DNA from: Burkholderia sp.
GTDB lineage: Bacteria; Pseudomonadota; Gammaproteobacteria; Burkholderiales; Burkholderiaceae
NCBI GenBank assembly: GCA_028292565.1
Contig: JAQGMD010000435.1
Span: 1 to 8,709 of the forward strand
Length of the DNA stretch: 8,709 nt
Direction of reading: 5' to 3'
In this document: one piece after another, positions 1-6,133 of the stretch
Position numbering within the stretch: the stretch's first letter is position 1
How the letters are laid out: the number at the start of each line of letters is the position of its first letter
Notes under the pieces: generated by a model
What the model saw: the letters and a program-made list of their open reading frames with translations, nothing else
What the model was told of the DNA's origin: nothing
The model's database searches: none
Made by a program: the position numbers and the translations under genes

Positions 1-54
1 TATTACCGTGGCGGCCCGGCGAAGAACAATGCATGGTGGAAGTTCTGGAAATAA
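1..54 (+). CDS. C-terminal end of an unidentified protein (5' end outside window)
   Basis: An open frame enters from the left edge and stops at TAA (52-54), giving 17 residues ending in AWWKFWK. The tail is rich in Trp and Lys, which is common at the C-terminus of small membrane-associated or conserved bacterial proteins, but I cannot name the family from this much. A hairpin with a T-run (95-119) lies about 40 bp after the stop in the right orientation, which supports this being the end of a real + strand gene. The alternative is chance coding, since only 51 coding bases are visible. Confidence 0.45.
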   Translation, partial: YYRGGPAKNNAWWKFWK

Positions 55-80
55 ATTTTCTCGGCATCCTGCCTGTAAAG

Positions 81-98
81 ACATGAAAGACATGAAAG
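81..98. repeat. Tandem 9-bp repeat (ACATGAAAG x2)
   Basis: ACATGAAAG occurs twice back to back at 81-89 and 90-98, in the spacer between the left-edge gene and the terminator hairpin. The last bases run into the hairpin stem. No function is evident; replication slippage could create such a duplication. Confidence 0.6.
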
Positions 99-119
99 CC
101 TCGCAGTGCGAGGCTTTTT
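95..119 (+). terminator. Rho-independent terminator, possibly bidirectional
   Basis: GCCTCGC (98-104) pairs perfectly with GCGAGGC (108-114) around an AGT loop. It is flanked by AAA on the left and TTTTT (115-119) on the right, so the stem can extend to 10 bp. On the + strand it would end the gene that stops at 54. On the - strand it lies about 26 bp beyond the yaaA stop, but the T-run there is only three bases, so it would be weaker for yaaA. Confidence 0.8.
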
Positions 120-144
120 GCCATGCACCGTAGCCGCCCTTCGA

Positions 145-921
145 TCAGCCTTCGATGCGCCGTCTGAACAGCCAAGCCCGGTCCGTCGAGCCTTCTTCGA
201 CGAATTCATAGCCCTCGAGGTCGAACGCCTTCAGCTTTTCCGGATCGGTAAGATGCTTCATGGCCGCATAGCGCGCCATCAGGCCGCGCGCACGCTTTGC
301 ATAAAACGAAATGATCTTGTACTTGCCGCTCTTCCAGTCCTCGAAAATCGGCGTGATGACGGGAACATCGAGCAAGCTTGGCTTGACCGCCTTGAAGTAT
401 TCCTCCGACGCCAGATTGACCAGCGCTTTCGACTTGTTAGCGGCAAGCGTCTCGTTCAGCGCCTCGCTGACCAGGTCGCCCCAGAATGCATAGAGGTCCT
501 TGCCGCGCGGGTTGGTCAGTCGCGTTCCCATCTCGAGCCGGTAAGGCTGCATGAGGTCCAGCGGTCGCAGCACCCCGTACAAGCCGGATAAAATGCGTAT
601 GTGCGACTGCGCAAAATCGAGTTGTTTGACAGTCAACGACGGCGCATCGAAGCCTTCGTACACGTCACCGTTGAAGGCCAGCACGGCCTGCTTGGCATTT
701 TTCCTGGTGAATCTCGGAGACCATGAAGCGTAGCGCCCCGTGTTCAATACGGAGAGTGCGTCCGAGATCTGCATCATGCTGCCGATTTCCGCCGGCGACA
801 ATTCCCTCAGTACATCGATCAGTTCGGCGGAATGCTTGACGAAATCCGGCCTGGTGTGGACGTCGGTGGACGCAGGTGTGTCATAGTCGAGGGTTTTGGC
901 AGGCGATAGAACAATCAGCAT
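145..921 (-). CDS. yaaA: Peroxide stress protein YaaA (DUF328/UPF0246)
   Basis: The product is 258 residues, the same length as I recall for E. coli YaaA. Family blocks are visible in order: SPAKTLDY (6-13), [18 protein letters not shown] (111-128), [11 protein letters not shown] (169-179) and [15 protein letters not shown] (204-218). In E. coli, YaaA belongs to the OxyR response and lowers intracellular free iron, limiting Fenton damage to DNA and protein under hydrogen peroxide. It is cytosolic and binds DNA. The ATG at 919-921 begins with the conserved [10 protein letters not shown], so the start is secure, although no clear Shine-Dalgarno precedes it. It is divergent from the PIN gene with about 30 bp between start codons, so its promoter probably lies within that neighbour. 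No OxyR site could be assigned by eye. Confidence 0.96.
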   Translation of the reverse strand: MLIVLSPAKTLDYDTPASTDVHTRPDFVKHSAELIDVLRELSPAEIGSMMQISDALSVLNTGRYASWSPRFTRKNAKQAVLAFNGDVYEGFDAPSLTVKQLDFAQSHIRILSGLYGVLRPLDLMQPYRLEMGTRLTNPRGKDLYAFWGDLVSEALNETLAANKSKALVNLASEEYFKAVKPSLLDVPVITPIFEDWKSGKYKIISFYAKRARGLMARYAAMKHLTDPEKLKAFDLEGYEFVEEGSTDRAWLFRRRIEG

Positions 922-951
922 TTGAACGTTTTTTTAAAAAGAATTTCCGCA

Positions 952-1386
952 ATGATACCTAAGCGCATCGTGATCGACACCAATGTTTGCCTGGATTTGT
1001 TCGTCTTCCGCGATCCGCGGTGGGCGACGCTGCATGCCGCGCTTAGGCGCGGCCAGGTGCAGGCGGTGACTCGCGCTGACTGCCGAATGGAATGGCTGTG
1101 TGTGCTGGGGTACAGGCACCTGCCGCTGGACGCCGATTCGCGGCCGAAAGTCGCGGCCGAATTCGACTCGCTGATCAGCTGCATCAGCGACCTGACACCG
1201 CGCATCGACATCCGCCTGCCTCTCTGCAAAGACAAGGACGACCAGAAATTCCTCGAACTGGCCCGCGACGCCGATGCACAAACCCTGATTACCAAAGACA
1301 AGGCGCTGCTGAAGCTGGCGAGAAAAACCGCCCGCGACGGCCTGTTCGGCATCATCCCGCCGGAAGCATGGGTACCCGATTTCTAG
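952..1386 (+). CDS. PIN-domain protein, putative toxin-type ribonuclease (COG1569-like)
   Basis: From the ATG at 952 the product is 144 residues. It opens with the PIN signature IVIDTNV (6-12). The acidic residues expected to bind metal are present: Asp9, Glu47 (in MEWL), the cluster Asp94/Asp96/Asp97 followed by FLELA, and Asp116 in ITKDKALL. This matches the family annotated as putative toxin component, PIN family, predicted to be Mg-dependent RNases. A TTG start at 922 would add ten residues, but the conserved domain begins right after the ATG, so 952 is preferred; an AAAAAGAA stretch is the only weak ribosome site. No antitoxin-sized gene adjoins it: yaaA is on one side and an aminotransferase on the other. 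It may therefore be a housekeeping PIN nuclease rather than a toxin. The substrate is unknown. Confidence 0.85.
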   Translation: MIPKRIVIDTNVCLDLFVFRDPRWATLHAALRRGQVQAVTRADCRMEWLCVLGYRHLPLDADSRPKVAAEFDSLISCISDLTPRIDIRLPLCKDKDDQKFLELARDADAQTLITKDKALLKLARKTARDGLFGIIPPEAWVPDF

Positions 1387-1387
1387 C

Positions 1388-1393
1388 TACAAT
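1388..1393 (+). promoter_or_regulatory. Possible -10 element (TACAAT) for the aminotransferase gene
   Basis: TACAAT lies 24 bp before the aminotransferase ATG, just after the PIN stop codon. It differs from TATAAT at one base. No good -35 hexamer sits at 16-18 bp spacing, because that region is inside the PIN gene. If it is used, transcription would start near 1400 and leave a leader of under 20 bases without a Shine-Dalgarno. Confidence 0.3.
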
Positions 1394-1417
1394 GCCGCTT
1401 TCGCCCATTACAACGAT

Positions 1418-2611
1418 ATGGATGCCATGACCACGCAAACCGCCACAGCTGACGTTCAACCCGCCGCATTCCAGTCGAAACTGCCGAATGTAGGCACCAC
1501 GATATTCACCGTGATGTCGGCGCTCGCAACGGAAAAAGGCGCAGTCAATCTCGGCCAGGGCTTCCCCGATTTCGGCTGTGATCCGGCGCTGGTCAATGCT
1601 GTTACCACGGCAATGCAAAACGGGTTGAACCAGTATCCGCCGATGACCGGAGTGCCTGCATTGCGCGAAGCAATCTCCAAAAAGGTCGGGAATATCTATG
1701 GCTATTCGTACGATCCCGCATCGGAAATCACTGTCACCGCCGGCGCCACCCAGGCCATCCTGACGGCCGTCCTGTGCTGCGTGCACGCCGGCGACGAAGT
1801 GGTGGTCATTGAACCCACTTACGACAGCTACCTGCCCGCGATCGAACTGGCCGGCGGCACACCGGTGTTCGTGCAGATGGAAGTAAGCGACTATGGATAT
1901 TCGGTACCGTGGGCGAAGGTGCAAGCGGCGGTGACGAAGAAGACCCGCCTGATCATGATCAACTCGCCGCACAACCCGACCGGCTCGGTGCTGCGCGAAG
2001 CGGATATCCGCGCGTTGGCCGATATCGTACGCGGCACCGACATCCTGATTCTTTCGGACGAAGTGTACGAACACATGGTGTATGACGGCGCCCGCCATGA
2101 GTCGGTATGCCGCCACCCCGAACTCGCCAGCCGCGCATTCGTGGTGTCCAGCTTCGGCAAGACCTATCACGTCACCGGCTGGAAGGTCGGCTACGTCGCC
2201 GCCCCCGCCGCGCTGACCGCCGAATTCCGCAAGGTGCACCAATTCAATGTCTTCACCGTGAACACGCCGGTCCAGCATGGGCTTGCGCAGTACATGGCGA
2301 ACCCTGCGCCTTATCTCGAGCTCCCCGCGTTCTACCAGCACAAGCGCGACCTGTTCCGCGACGGCCTGAATTCCACGCGCTTCAAGCTGCTGCCATCAGA
2401 CGGCACCTATTTTCAGTGTGTCGAATACTCCGCCATCTCGGATCTGGAGGAAGCGGAATTCGCGAAGTGGCTGACGACGGAGATTGGCGTAGCTGCTATA
2501 CCGGTGTCGGCTTTTTATAACCGGCCGAAGGAATCGGGGATTGTGCGGTTCTGTTTTGCGAAGAAGGATGAGACGTTGAGGACTGCGCTGGAGAGGCTGG
2601 CGAAGCTTTAA
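1418..2611 (+). CDS. Class I/II PLP-dependent aminotransferase, methionine aminotransferase (YbdL)-like
   Basis: This 397-residue protein is a fold-type I aminotransferase. The substrate-side motif NLGQGFPDF (44-52) is characteristic of the YbdL/kynurenine-aminotransferase branch. PLP contacts are visible: Asn186 in SPHNPTG, Asp214 and Tyr217 in SDEVYE, the Schiff-base Lys248 in SSFGKTYHVTGWKVGY, and the carboxylate-binding Arg377 in IVRFCF. The expected reaction transfers the amino group of methionine or aromatic amino acids to a 2-oxo acid; YbdL prefers methionine. Methionine salvage (the 4-methylthio-2-oxobutyrate step) is possible, but no salvage genes are nearby. The first ATG (1418) is used here; the ATG at 1427 (MTTQTA) is equally plausible because neither has a Shine-Dalgarno. 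The gene faces a convergent GST gene across a palindromic spacer. The exact substrate is uncertain. Confidence 0.92.
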   Translation: MDAMTTQTATADVQPAAFQSKLPNVGTTIFTVMSALATEKGAVNLGQGFPDFGCDPALVNAVTTAMQNGLNQYPPMTGVPALREAISKKVGNIYGYSYDPASEITVTAGATQAILTAVLCCVHAGDEVVVIEPTYDSYLPAIELAGGTPVFVQMEVSDYGYSVPWAKVQAAVTKKTRLIMINSPHNPTGSVLREADIRALADIVRGTDILILSDEVYEHMVYDGARHESVCRHPELASRAFVVSSFGKTYHVTGWKVGYVAAPAALTAEFRKVHQFNVFTVNTPVQHGLAQYMANPAPYLELPAFYQHKRDLFRDGLNSTRFKLLPSDGTYFQCVEYSAISDLEEAEFAKWLTTEIGVAAIPVSAFYNRPKESGIVRFCFAKKDETLRTALERLAKL

Positions 2612-2669
2612 GCGCGGAGCCACGCAGTTTTGCTCCTTCCCCCTGCAAGGGAGAAGGAGTATCCGCGCT
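2611..2669. repeat. Nested palindrome between convergent genes, possible bidirectional terminator
   Basis: The inner hairpin pairs CTCCTTC (2633-2639) with GAAGGAG (2653-2659). After one C/A mismatch, CCCT (2641-2644) pairs with AGGG (2648-2651), leaving a three-base loop. An outer pair, AGCGCGGA (2611-2618) and TCCGCGCT (2662-2669), is also perfect and encloses the inner hairpin. The outer left arm begins on the last base of the aminotransferase stop codon. There is no U-run of four or more on either strand next to the stem. It could be a factor-assisted terminator, an mRNA-stabilising structure, or a REP-like interspersed repeat. Confidence 0.65.
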
Positions 2670-2681
2670 AGCGCCGAAACC

Positions 2682-3335
2682 CTATTTCCCCGTCCGAAGC
2701 TTCATCATCGCTTCCGTATTCACCTTGCGGTCCGCACTCACACGCTGCGCAGTCGGCCGCTCACCCAGCATCTTCGTATACTCCCGCACCGGTAAATCAC
2801 CCAGCACATCCTCGCCAAAAACGATCTTGGTAGCCATCCCCACCACCGGCAGGTGAACCATCGCGGCGCAATCGGCCATCGTCAATTCCGACCCTGCGAC
2901 GTAAGGCGAAAACTTCGCCAGCGAGGCGAACGCCTTTGCATTGCGGGTCAACAATTTTTGCGCCCGGGTCTTCACCTCATCCGAAACCTTGCCGCCGAAG
3001 AACGCTTCCGCGTACAACTCGCGCGCCACCAGTTCCAGATGCAGTTCGATGAACACCACGAGCTCGCGGATCTTGGCCGCGGCAAAAGGGTCGGCCGGTA
3101 ATAGCGGCTTTTCCGGATAAGTGGCTTCCAGGTATTCCATGATGACCTGCGACTCGGACATCACCCCCTGCTCCGTTTCCAGGAACGGGACTTTCCCCAA
3201 GGGGGATTTTTCGATCAGCGCAGGCGAACGGTCGGCCCATACCAGCTTCTCTTCGAACGGAATGCCCTTTTCAAGCAGCGCGAATTTCACTTTGTTGTAG
3301 TAATTGCTGGCAGAAAAGCCGCATAGTTTCAGCAT
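2682..3335 (-). CDS. Glutathione S-transferase family protein
   Basis: The 217-residue product has the usual GST layout. An N-terminal thioredoxin-like domain runs over about residues 1-78, starting MLKLCGFSASNYYNK with Ser8/Ser10 as candidate glutathione-activating residues. It carries the cis-proline of KVPFLE (Pro50) and the ESQVI glutathione gamma-glutamyl contact (Glu61-Ser62). An all-helical C-terminal domain includes the N-capping motif YVAGSELTMADCAA (145-158, Asp155). The expected role is glutathione conjugation or reduction of an electrophile in the cytosol; the substrate is unknown. The frame stays open far upstream, but the start at 3335 is fixed by a strong AAGGAG five bases before it and by the beginning of the fold. 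The gene is divergent from the crotonase gene across a 147-bp spacer holding a 13-bp palindrome. Confidence 0.93.
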   Translation of the reverse strand: MLKLCGFSASNYYNKVKFALLEKGIPFEEKLVWADRSPALIEKSPLGKVPFLETEQGVMSESQVIMEYLEATYPEKPLLPADPFAAAKIRELVVFIELHLELVARELYAEAFFGGKVSDEVKTRAQKLLTRNAKAFASLAKFSPYVAGSELTMADCAAMVHLPVVGMATKIVFGEDVLGDLPVREYTKMLGERPTAQRVSADRKVNTEAMMKLRTGK

Positions 3336-3340
3336 GTTGT

Positions 3341-3346
3341 CTCCTT
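3341..3346 (-). promoter_or_regulatory. Shine-Dalgarno fixing the GST start
   Basis: On the - strand AAGGAG lies five bases before the ATG at 3333-3335. It rules out the much longer N-terminal extension (frame open to 3722), which would overlap the divergent crotonase gene. Confidence 0.85.
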
Positions 3347-3357
3347 GAATGTGTAAT

Positions 3358-3370
3358 TTCGCAATGCGAA
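3358..3370. promoter_or_regulatory. 13-bp palindrome in the GST leader, candidate operator
   Basis: TTCGCA-A-TGCGAA is a perfect odd-centred palindrome in the divergent spacer, 22 bp upstream of the GST start codon and 112 bp from the crotonase start. Its size and position suit a dimeric repressor site near the GST transcription start, but no regulator is encoded in the window. I found no convincing sigma70 promoter for either gene in the rest of this spacer (3336-3482). Confidence 0.35.
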
Positions 3371-3482
3371 GCTTACCCCACCAGGCGCAGAACTGCACCT
3401 TGCCAGGACTAACAACCGATTTTCGCCATTTCGGCAATAATAGGGGCGACACCATCCACCGATAATAATCACCCCACACCCT

Positions 3483-4262
3483 ATGTCTGCCGAACTCCAA
3501 GCATCCCGCCGCGATGCGACCCTGATCCTGACGCTGTCCAATCCCGGCGCAAAGAACGCATTGCATCCCGATATGTACGCGTCTGCCATCGAAACCCTGT
3601 CGACCGCCGAGCGTGATGCCTCGATCCGCGCCGTGGTGCTCACCGGCGCCGACAATTTTTTCTGTGCCGGCGGCAACCTTAATCGTTTGCTGGAAAACCG
3701 CGGGAAGGACAAGTCGGTGCAAGGGGAATCGATCGACAACCTGAACGGATGGATCCAGGCGATGCGAGATTGCCCGAAGCCGATCATCGCGGCAGTCGAG
3801 GGCGCCGCAGCCGGCGCCGGTTTTTCACTGGCGCTCGCATGCGACATGATCGTGGCCGGCGCCTCTGCCAAATTCGTGATGGCCTACGTTAAGGTCGGAC
3901 TGACACCCGACGGCGGCGGCTCCTGGTTCCTGACGCAGGCACTGCCGCGTCAGATTGCAACCGAAGTCCTGATCGAAGGCAAACCGGTGCTGGCGCCGCG
4001 CCTGCATGACCTGGGCGTAGTGAACCGGGTCGTGGCCGATGGGACCGCGCTTGAAACCGCATTGGCCTGGGCCGATGAACTTGCCGCCCTGTCGCCCAAT
4101 GCGGTGGAGAACATCAAGTCCCTCGTGCAAGAAGCGCAGGGAAATTCACTGACCAAGCATTTCGTGGCGGAGAAGCACAGCTTTGTCGAGAGCCTGCATC
4201 ATCGCGATGCCCAGGAAGGCATCACGGCATTCCTCGACAAGAGAAAGCCACAATACAAATGA
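3483..4262 (+). CDS. Crotonase-fold enoyl-CoA hydratase/isomerase (PaaG-like, 'alternative oxepin-CoA hydrolase' type)
   Basis: The product is 259 residues, the usual length for a single-domain crotonase. The two oxyanion-hole segments are present: FFCAGGNL (59-66) and EGAAAGAGFSLALACD (106-121). The acid pair of classical hydratases is missing: the first Glu position holds Ser115 and the second aligns with Tyr135. Instead there is an Asp at 143 in VGLTPDGGGSWFL, the pattern of PaaG-type isomerases and of proteins annotated as alternative-type oxepin-CoA hydrolase. It should act on an enoyl-CoA, more likely shifting a double bond than adding water. No Shine-Dalgarno precedes the ATG, and a GATAATAAT sequence lies only 13-22 bp upstream, so the mRNA may have a very short leader. 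The stop overlaps the next start (ATGA). No other phenylacetate genes are nearby, so a paa role is doubtful. Confidence 0.9.
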   Translation: MSAELQASRRDATLILTLSNPGAKNALHPDMYASAIETLSTAERDASIRAVVLTGADNFFCAGGNLNRLLENRGKDKSVQGESIDNLNGWIQAMRDCPKPIIAAVEGAAAGAGFSLALACDMIVAGASAKFVMAYVKVGLTPDGGGSWFLTQALPRQIATEVLIEGKPVLAPRLHDLGVVNRVVADGTALETALAWADELAALSPNAVENIKSLVQEAQGNSLTKHFVAEKHSFVESLHHRDAQEGITAFLDKRKPQYK

Positions 4263-4963
4263 CCCCACACAAGAGACGGCGCGTTTATCTGATGCGCCAT
4301 GGCAGCGTCACCTACTTCGACAACGAAGGCAAACCATTCCTGCCCGAACAGGTGCCACTCAATGAACTGGGCCGCGCGCAAGCGACCGCCGCCGGCCAGG
4401 TATTCGCAGCAGAGGGCTTGCGCTTCGACCGTGTCATCGTGTCGGGCCTGCCCCGCACGGTGGAAACCGCCACATGCGTGTTGGCGGAAACCGGCCAACA
4501 GGCCGAACTCGAGCAATGGCCCGAACTGGTCGAACTGAAAGGCGGCAAGCTGTCCGCCATCCCTGACGAGGCGTTGAAGGAAGCGTTCGTCGGGGCATTC
4601 GATGGACTGGTGCCGGAAGACAAGCGATTCCTCGGCGGCGAATCGATCGGTCAGTTAATGGATCGGATACATCCATGCATCGACCGCCTGCGCGCGGACA
4701 AGTCCTGGGACACCGTGTTACTGGTGCTGCATGGCGGAGTGAATCGCGCCATCCTCTCCTATGCGCTGACCAACCAGCGACTGTTCCTCGGCAACCTGGC
4801 GCAGACCGCCGGCTGCATCAATGCACTCGATGTCGGCGACGAGCATGCGGACTGGGTGGTACGCATCGTCAATTACTCGCCGCTGTCGCAATTGCAAAGT
4901 GAATCGAGGACGACGACGATGGAAAACCTCCTCGACCAGTACAGGAAGTCGCGAGGACAATAA
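4259..4963 (+). CDS. Histidine phosphatase family protein (phosphoglycerate-mutase-like)
   Basis: The 234-residue protein has the branch-1 histidine phosphatase core. It contains VYLMRHG (9-15) with the phospho-acceptor His14 and Arg13, Arg66 in VSGLPRTVETA, the acid PELVEL (88-93, Glu89/Glu92), and the second catalytic histidine in VLHGG (His158). These enzymes remove phosphate through a phosphohistidine intermediate; substrates range from sugar phosphates to nucleotides and cannot be told from sequence. The ATG overlaps the crotonase stop as ATGA, so translation is probably coupled. A kinase gene follows 71 bp downstream on the same strand, suggesting the phosphatase may act on the kinase's product. 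The C-terminal 20 residues are polar and outside the core. No terminator separates it from the kinase promoter region. Confidence 0.92.
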   Translation: MTPHKRRRVYLMRHGSVTYFDNEGKPFLPEQVPLNELGRAQATAAGQVFAAEGLRFDRVIVSGLPRTVETATCVLAETGQQAELEQWPELVELKGGKLSAIPDEALKEAFVGAFDGLVPEDKRFLGGESIGQLMDRIHPCIDRLRADKSWDTVLLVLHGGVNRAILSYALTNQRLFLGNLAQTAGCINALDVGDEHADWVVRIVNYSPLSQLQSESRTTTMENLLDQYRKSRGQ

Positions 4964-4971
4964 ATGCTGAA

Positions 4972-4989
4972 ATAGTACGACCGTACTCT
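4972..4989. promoter_or_regulatory. Palindromic operator candidate upstream of the kinase-dehydrogenase operon
   Basis: AGTACG-AC-CGTACT (4974-4987) is a perfect 6+6 inverted repeat with a two-base centre. It extends to 18 bp with one mismatch against ATAGTACG-NN-CGTACTAT. Fifteen bases (4972-4986) recur exactly, inverted, at 7761-7775 before the downstream GST. The site covers the -35 position of the -10 candidate at 4999-5004, so a bound protein would block RNA polymerase. The size and symmetry suit a TetR-type repressor; this is inference. Confidence 0.65.
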
Positions 4990-4998
4990 TCCATGATG

Positions 4999-5004
4999 TA
5001 GAAT
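4999..5004 (+). promoter_or_regulatory. Candidate -10 (TAGAAT) of the kinase-dehydrogenase operon
   Basis: TAGAAT differs from TATAAT at one base and sits 31 bp before the kinase ATG, predicting a leader of about 24 bases that contains the AGGAGA ribosome site (5025-5030). At 17-bp spacing the -35 (TACGAC, 4976-4981) is poor and lies wholly inside the palindromic operator, as expected for a controlled promoter. Confidence 0.4.
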
Positions 5005-5034
5005 GCTTGGACCCACGCTACGGCAGGAGACACG

Positions 5035-6099
5035 ATGTACGAAGAATTCATGGGCACCAGACCCGTTTCGGAGCGTCAGAAGTTCGATGTCGGCGCATTG
5101 CAGGCCTACATGCGCCAACACGTGGAGGGCTACTCGGGCGATCTGACGGTCGAACAGTTCAAGGGCGGCCAATCCAATCCCACTTTCAAGCTCACTGCCA
5201 ACGGACGCAGCTACGTACTGCGCACCAAGCCCGGCCCCGCGGCGAAATTGCTGCCATCGGCCCACGCGATCGATCGTGAGTTCCGCGTGATGGATGCGCT
5301 GAACAAGGCAGGCTTTCCGGCAGCGAAACAATACGCGCTGTGCACCGATGAATCGGTGATCGGCCGCGCGTTCTACATCATGGAATTCGTCGATGGCCGG
5401 GTATTGTGGGACCAGTCGCTGCCCGGCATGAGCAATGAGCAGCGCGGCGAAATATACGACGAGATGAATCGCGTGATCGCGCAACTGCATACCATCGACT
5501 ATGCGGCGATCGGGCTTGCGGAATACGGCAAGCCCGGCAATTATCTCGCGCGCCAGATCGATCGCTGGACGAAACAGTACAAGGCGTCGGAAACCGAAAA
5601 GATCGAAGCGATGGATGCGCTGATCGAATGGCTGCCGAAGAACATTCCCGCAGGTGATGAAACCAGCATCGTCCATGGCGACTACCGCCTCGACAACATG
5701 ATCTTTCATCCGACCGAACCGCGCATCCTCGCGGTCCTCGACTGGGAACTGTCTACGCTCGGTCACCCGCTCGCCGATTTCTCCTACCACTGCATGAGCT
5801 GGCACATTCCTCCCGGCCAGTTCCGCGGCATAGGCGGACTCGATCATGCAGCGCTCGGCATTCCGACCGAAGACGAATACATCGCCAGGTATTCCCAGCG
5901 CACCGGCAAGACGCTTTCGAAAGCAGATTTCAACTTCTACCTCGTTTACAACATGTTTCGCATGGCGGGCATTTTGCAGGGGATCATGAAGCGCTACGTC
6001 GATGGCACCGCTGCCAGCGAGCAGGCGCTCAAGTCCGGCCAGGCGGCACGGCCCATGGCAGAGATGGGCTGGCGTTACGTAACGGGCATGCAGAATTGA
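5035..6099 (+). CDS. Phosphotransferase (APH-fold kinase), ACAD10/11 kinase-domain type
   Basis: The 354-residue protein has an aminoglycoside-phosphotransferase/choline-kinase fold. The nucleotide loop is KGGQSNPTF (43-51), the ATP-binding lysine is Lys65 in VLRTKPGP, the catalytic loop is HGDYRLDN (214-221, Asp216 and Asn221), and the metal-binding acid is Asp236 in LDWE. This subtype is the one fused to an acyl-CoA dehydrogenase in ACAD10/ACAD11 and resembles LvaA of the Pseudomonas levulinate pathway, which phosphorylates a 4-hydroxyacyl-CoA. It is therefore unlikely to be an antibiotic-resistance enzyme. A strong AGGAGA sits four bases before the ATG, and a palindromic operator lies upstream. 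The dehydrogenase gene follows after 34 bp with its own AGGAG, so the two are probably one transcript. The actual substrate is not visible. Confidence 0.9.
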   Translation: MYEEFMGTRPVSERQKFDVGALQAYMRQHVEGYSGDLTVEQFKGGQSNPTFKLTANGRSYVLRTKPGPAAKLLPSAHAIDREFRVMDALNKAGFPAAKQYALCTDESVIGRAFYIMEFVDGRVLWDQSLPGMSNEQRGEIYDEMNRVIAQLHTIDYAAIGLAEYGKPGNYLARQIDRWTKQYKASETEKIEAMDALIEWLPKNIPAGDETSIVHGDYRLDNMIFHPTEPRILAVLDWELSTLGHPLADFSYHCMSWHIPPGQFRGIGGLDHAALGIPTEDEYIARYSQRTGKTLSKADFNFYLVYNMFRMAGILQGIMKRYVDGTAASEQALKSGQAARPMAEMGWRYVTGMQN

Positions 6100-6133
6100 T
6101 CGACCACCCAGCAAACAAGCCACAGGAGACATC

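Noticed and set aside
952..1386. Complete toxin-antitoxin module
   Set aside because: Only the PIN protein is present. Neither flank contains an antitoxin-sized gene with a DNA-binding N-terminus.
1352..2341. Long minus-strand open frame (329 codons) opposite the aminotransferase
   Set aside because: It is rich in His, Arg, Gly and Ala with no recognisable domain, and lies antisense to a gene with complete PLP motifs. It is a typical shadow frame of GC-rich DNA.
3336..3722. N-terminal extension of the minus-strand GST
   Set aside because: The open frame continues upstream, but it would overlap the divergent crotonase gene, lacks GST homology, and skips the strong AAGGAG before the ATG at 3335.
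3483..4262. Part of a phenylacetate (paa) degradation cluster
   Set aside because: The crotonase resembles PaaG-like or oxepin-CoA hydrolase proteins, but no paaABCDE, paaK or paaZ gene is in the window.
5035..6099. Aminoglycoside resistance phosphotransferase
   Set aside because: The fold is APH-like, but the subtype, the neighbouring acyl-CoA dehydrogenase and the lack of any resistance context point to the ACAD10/11-type kinase.
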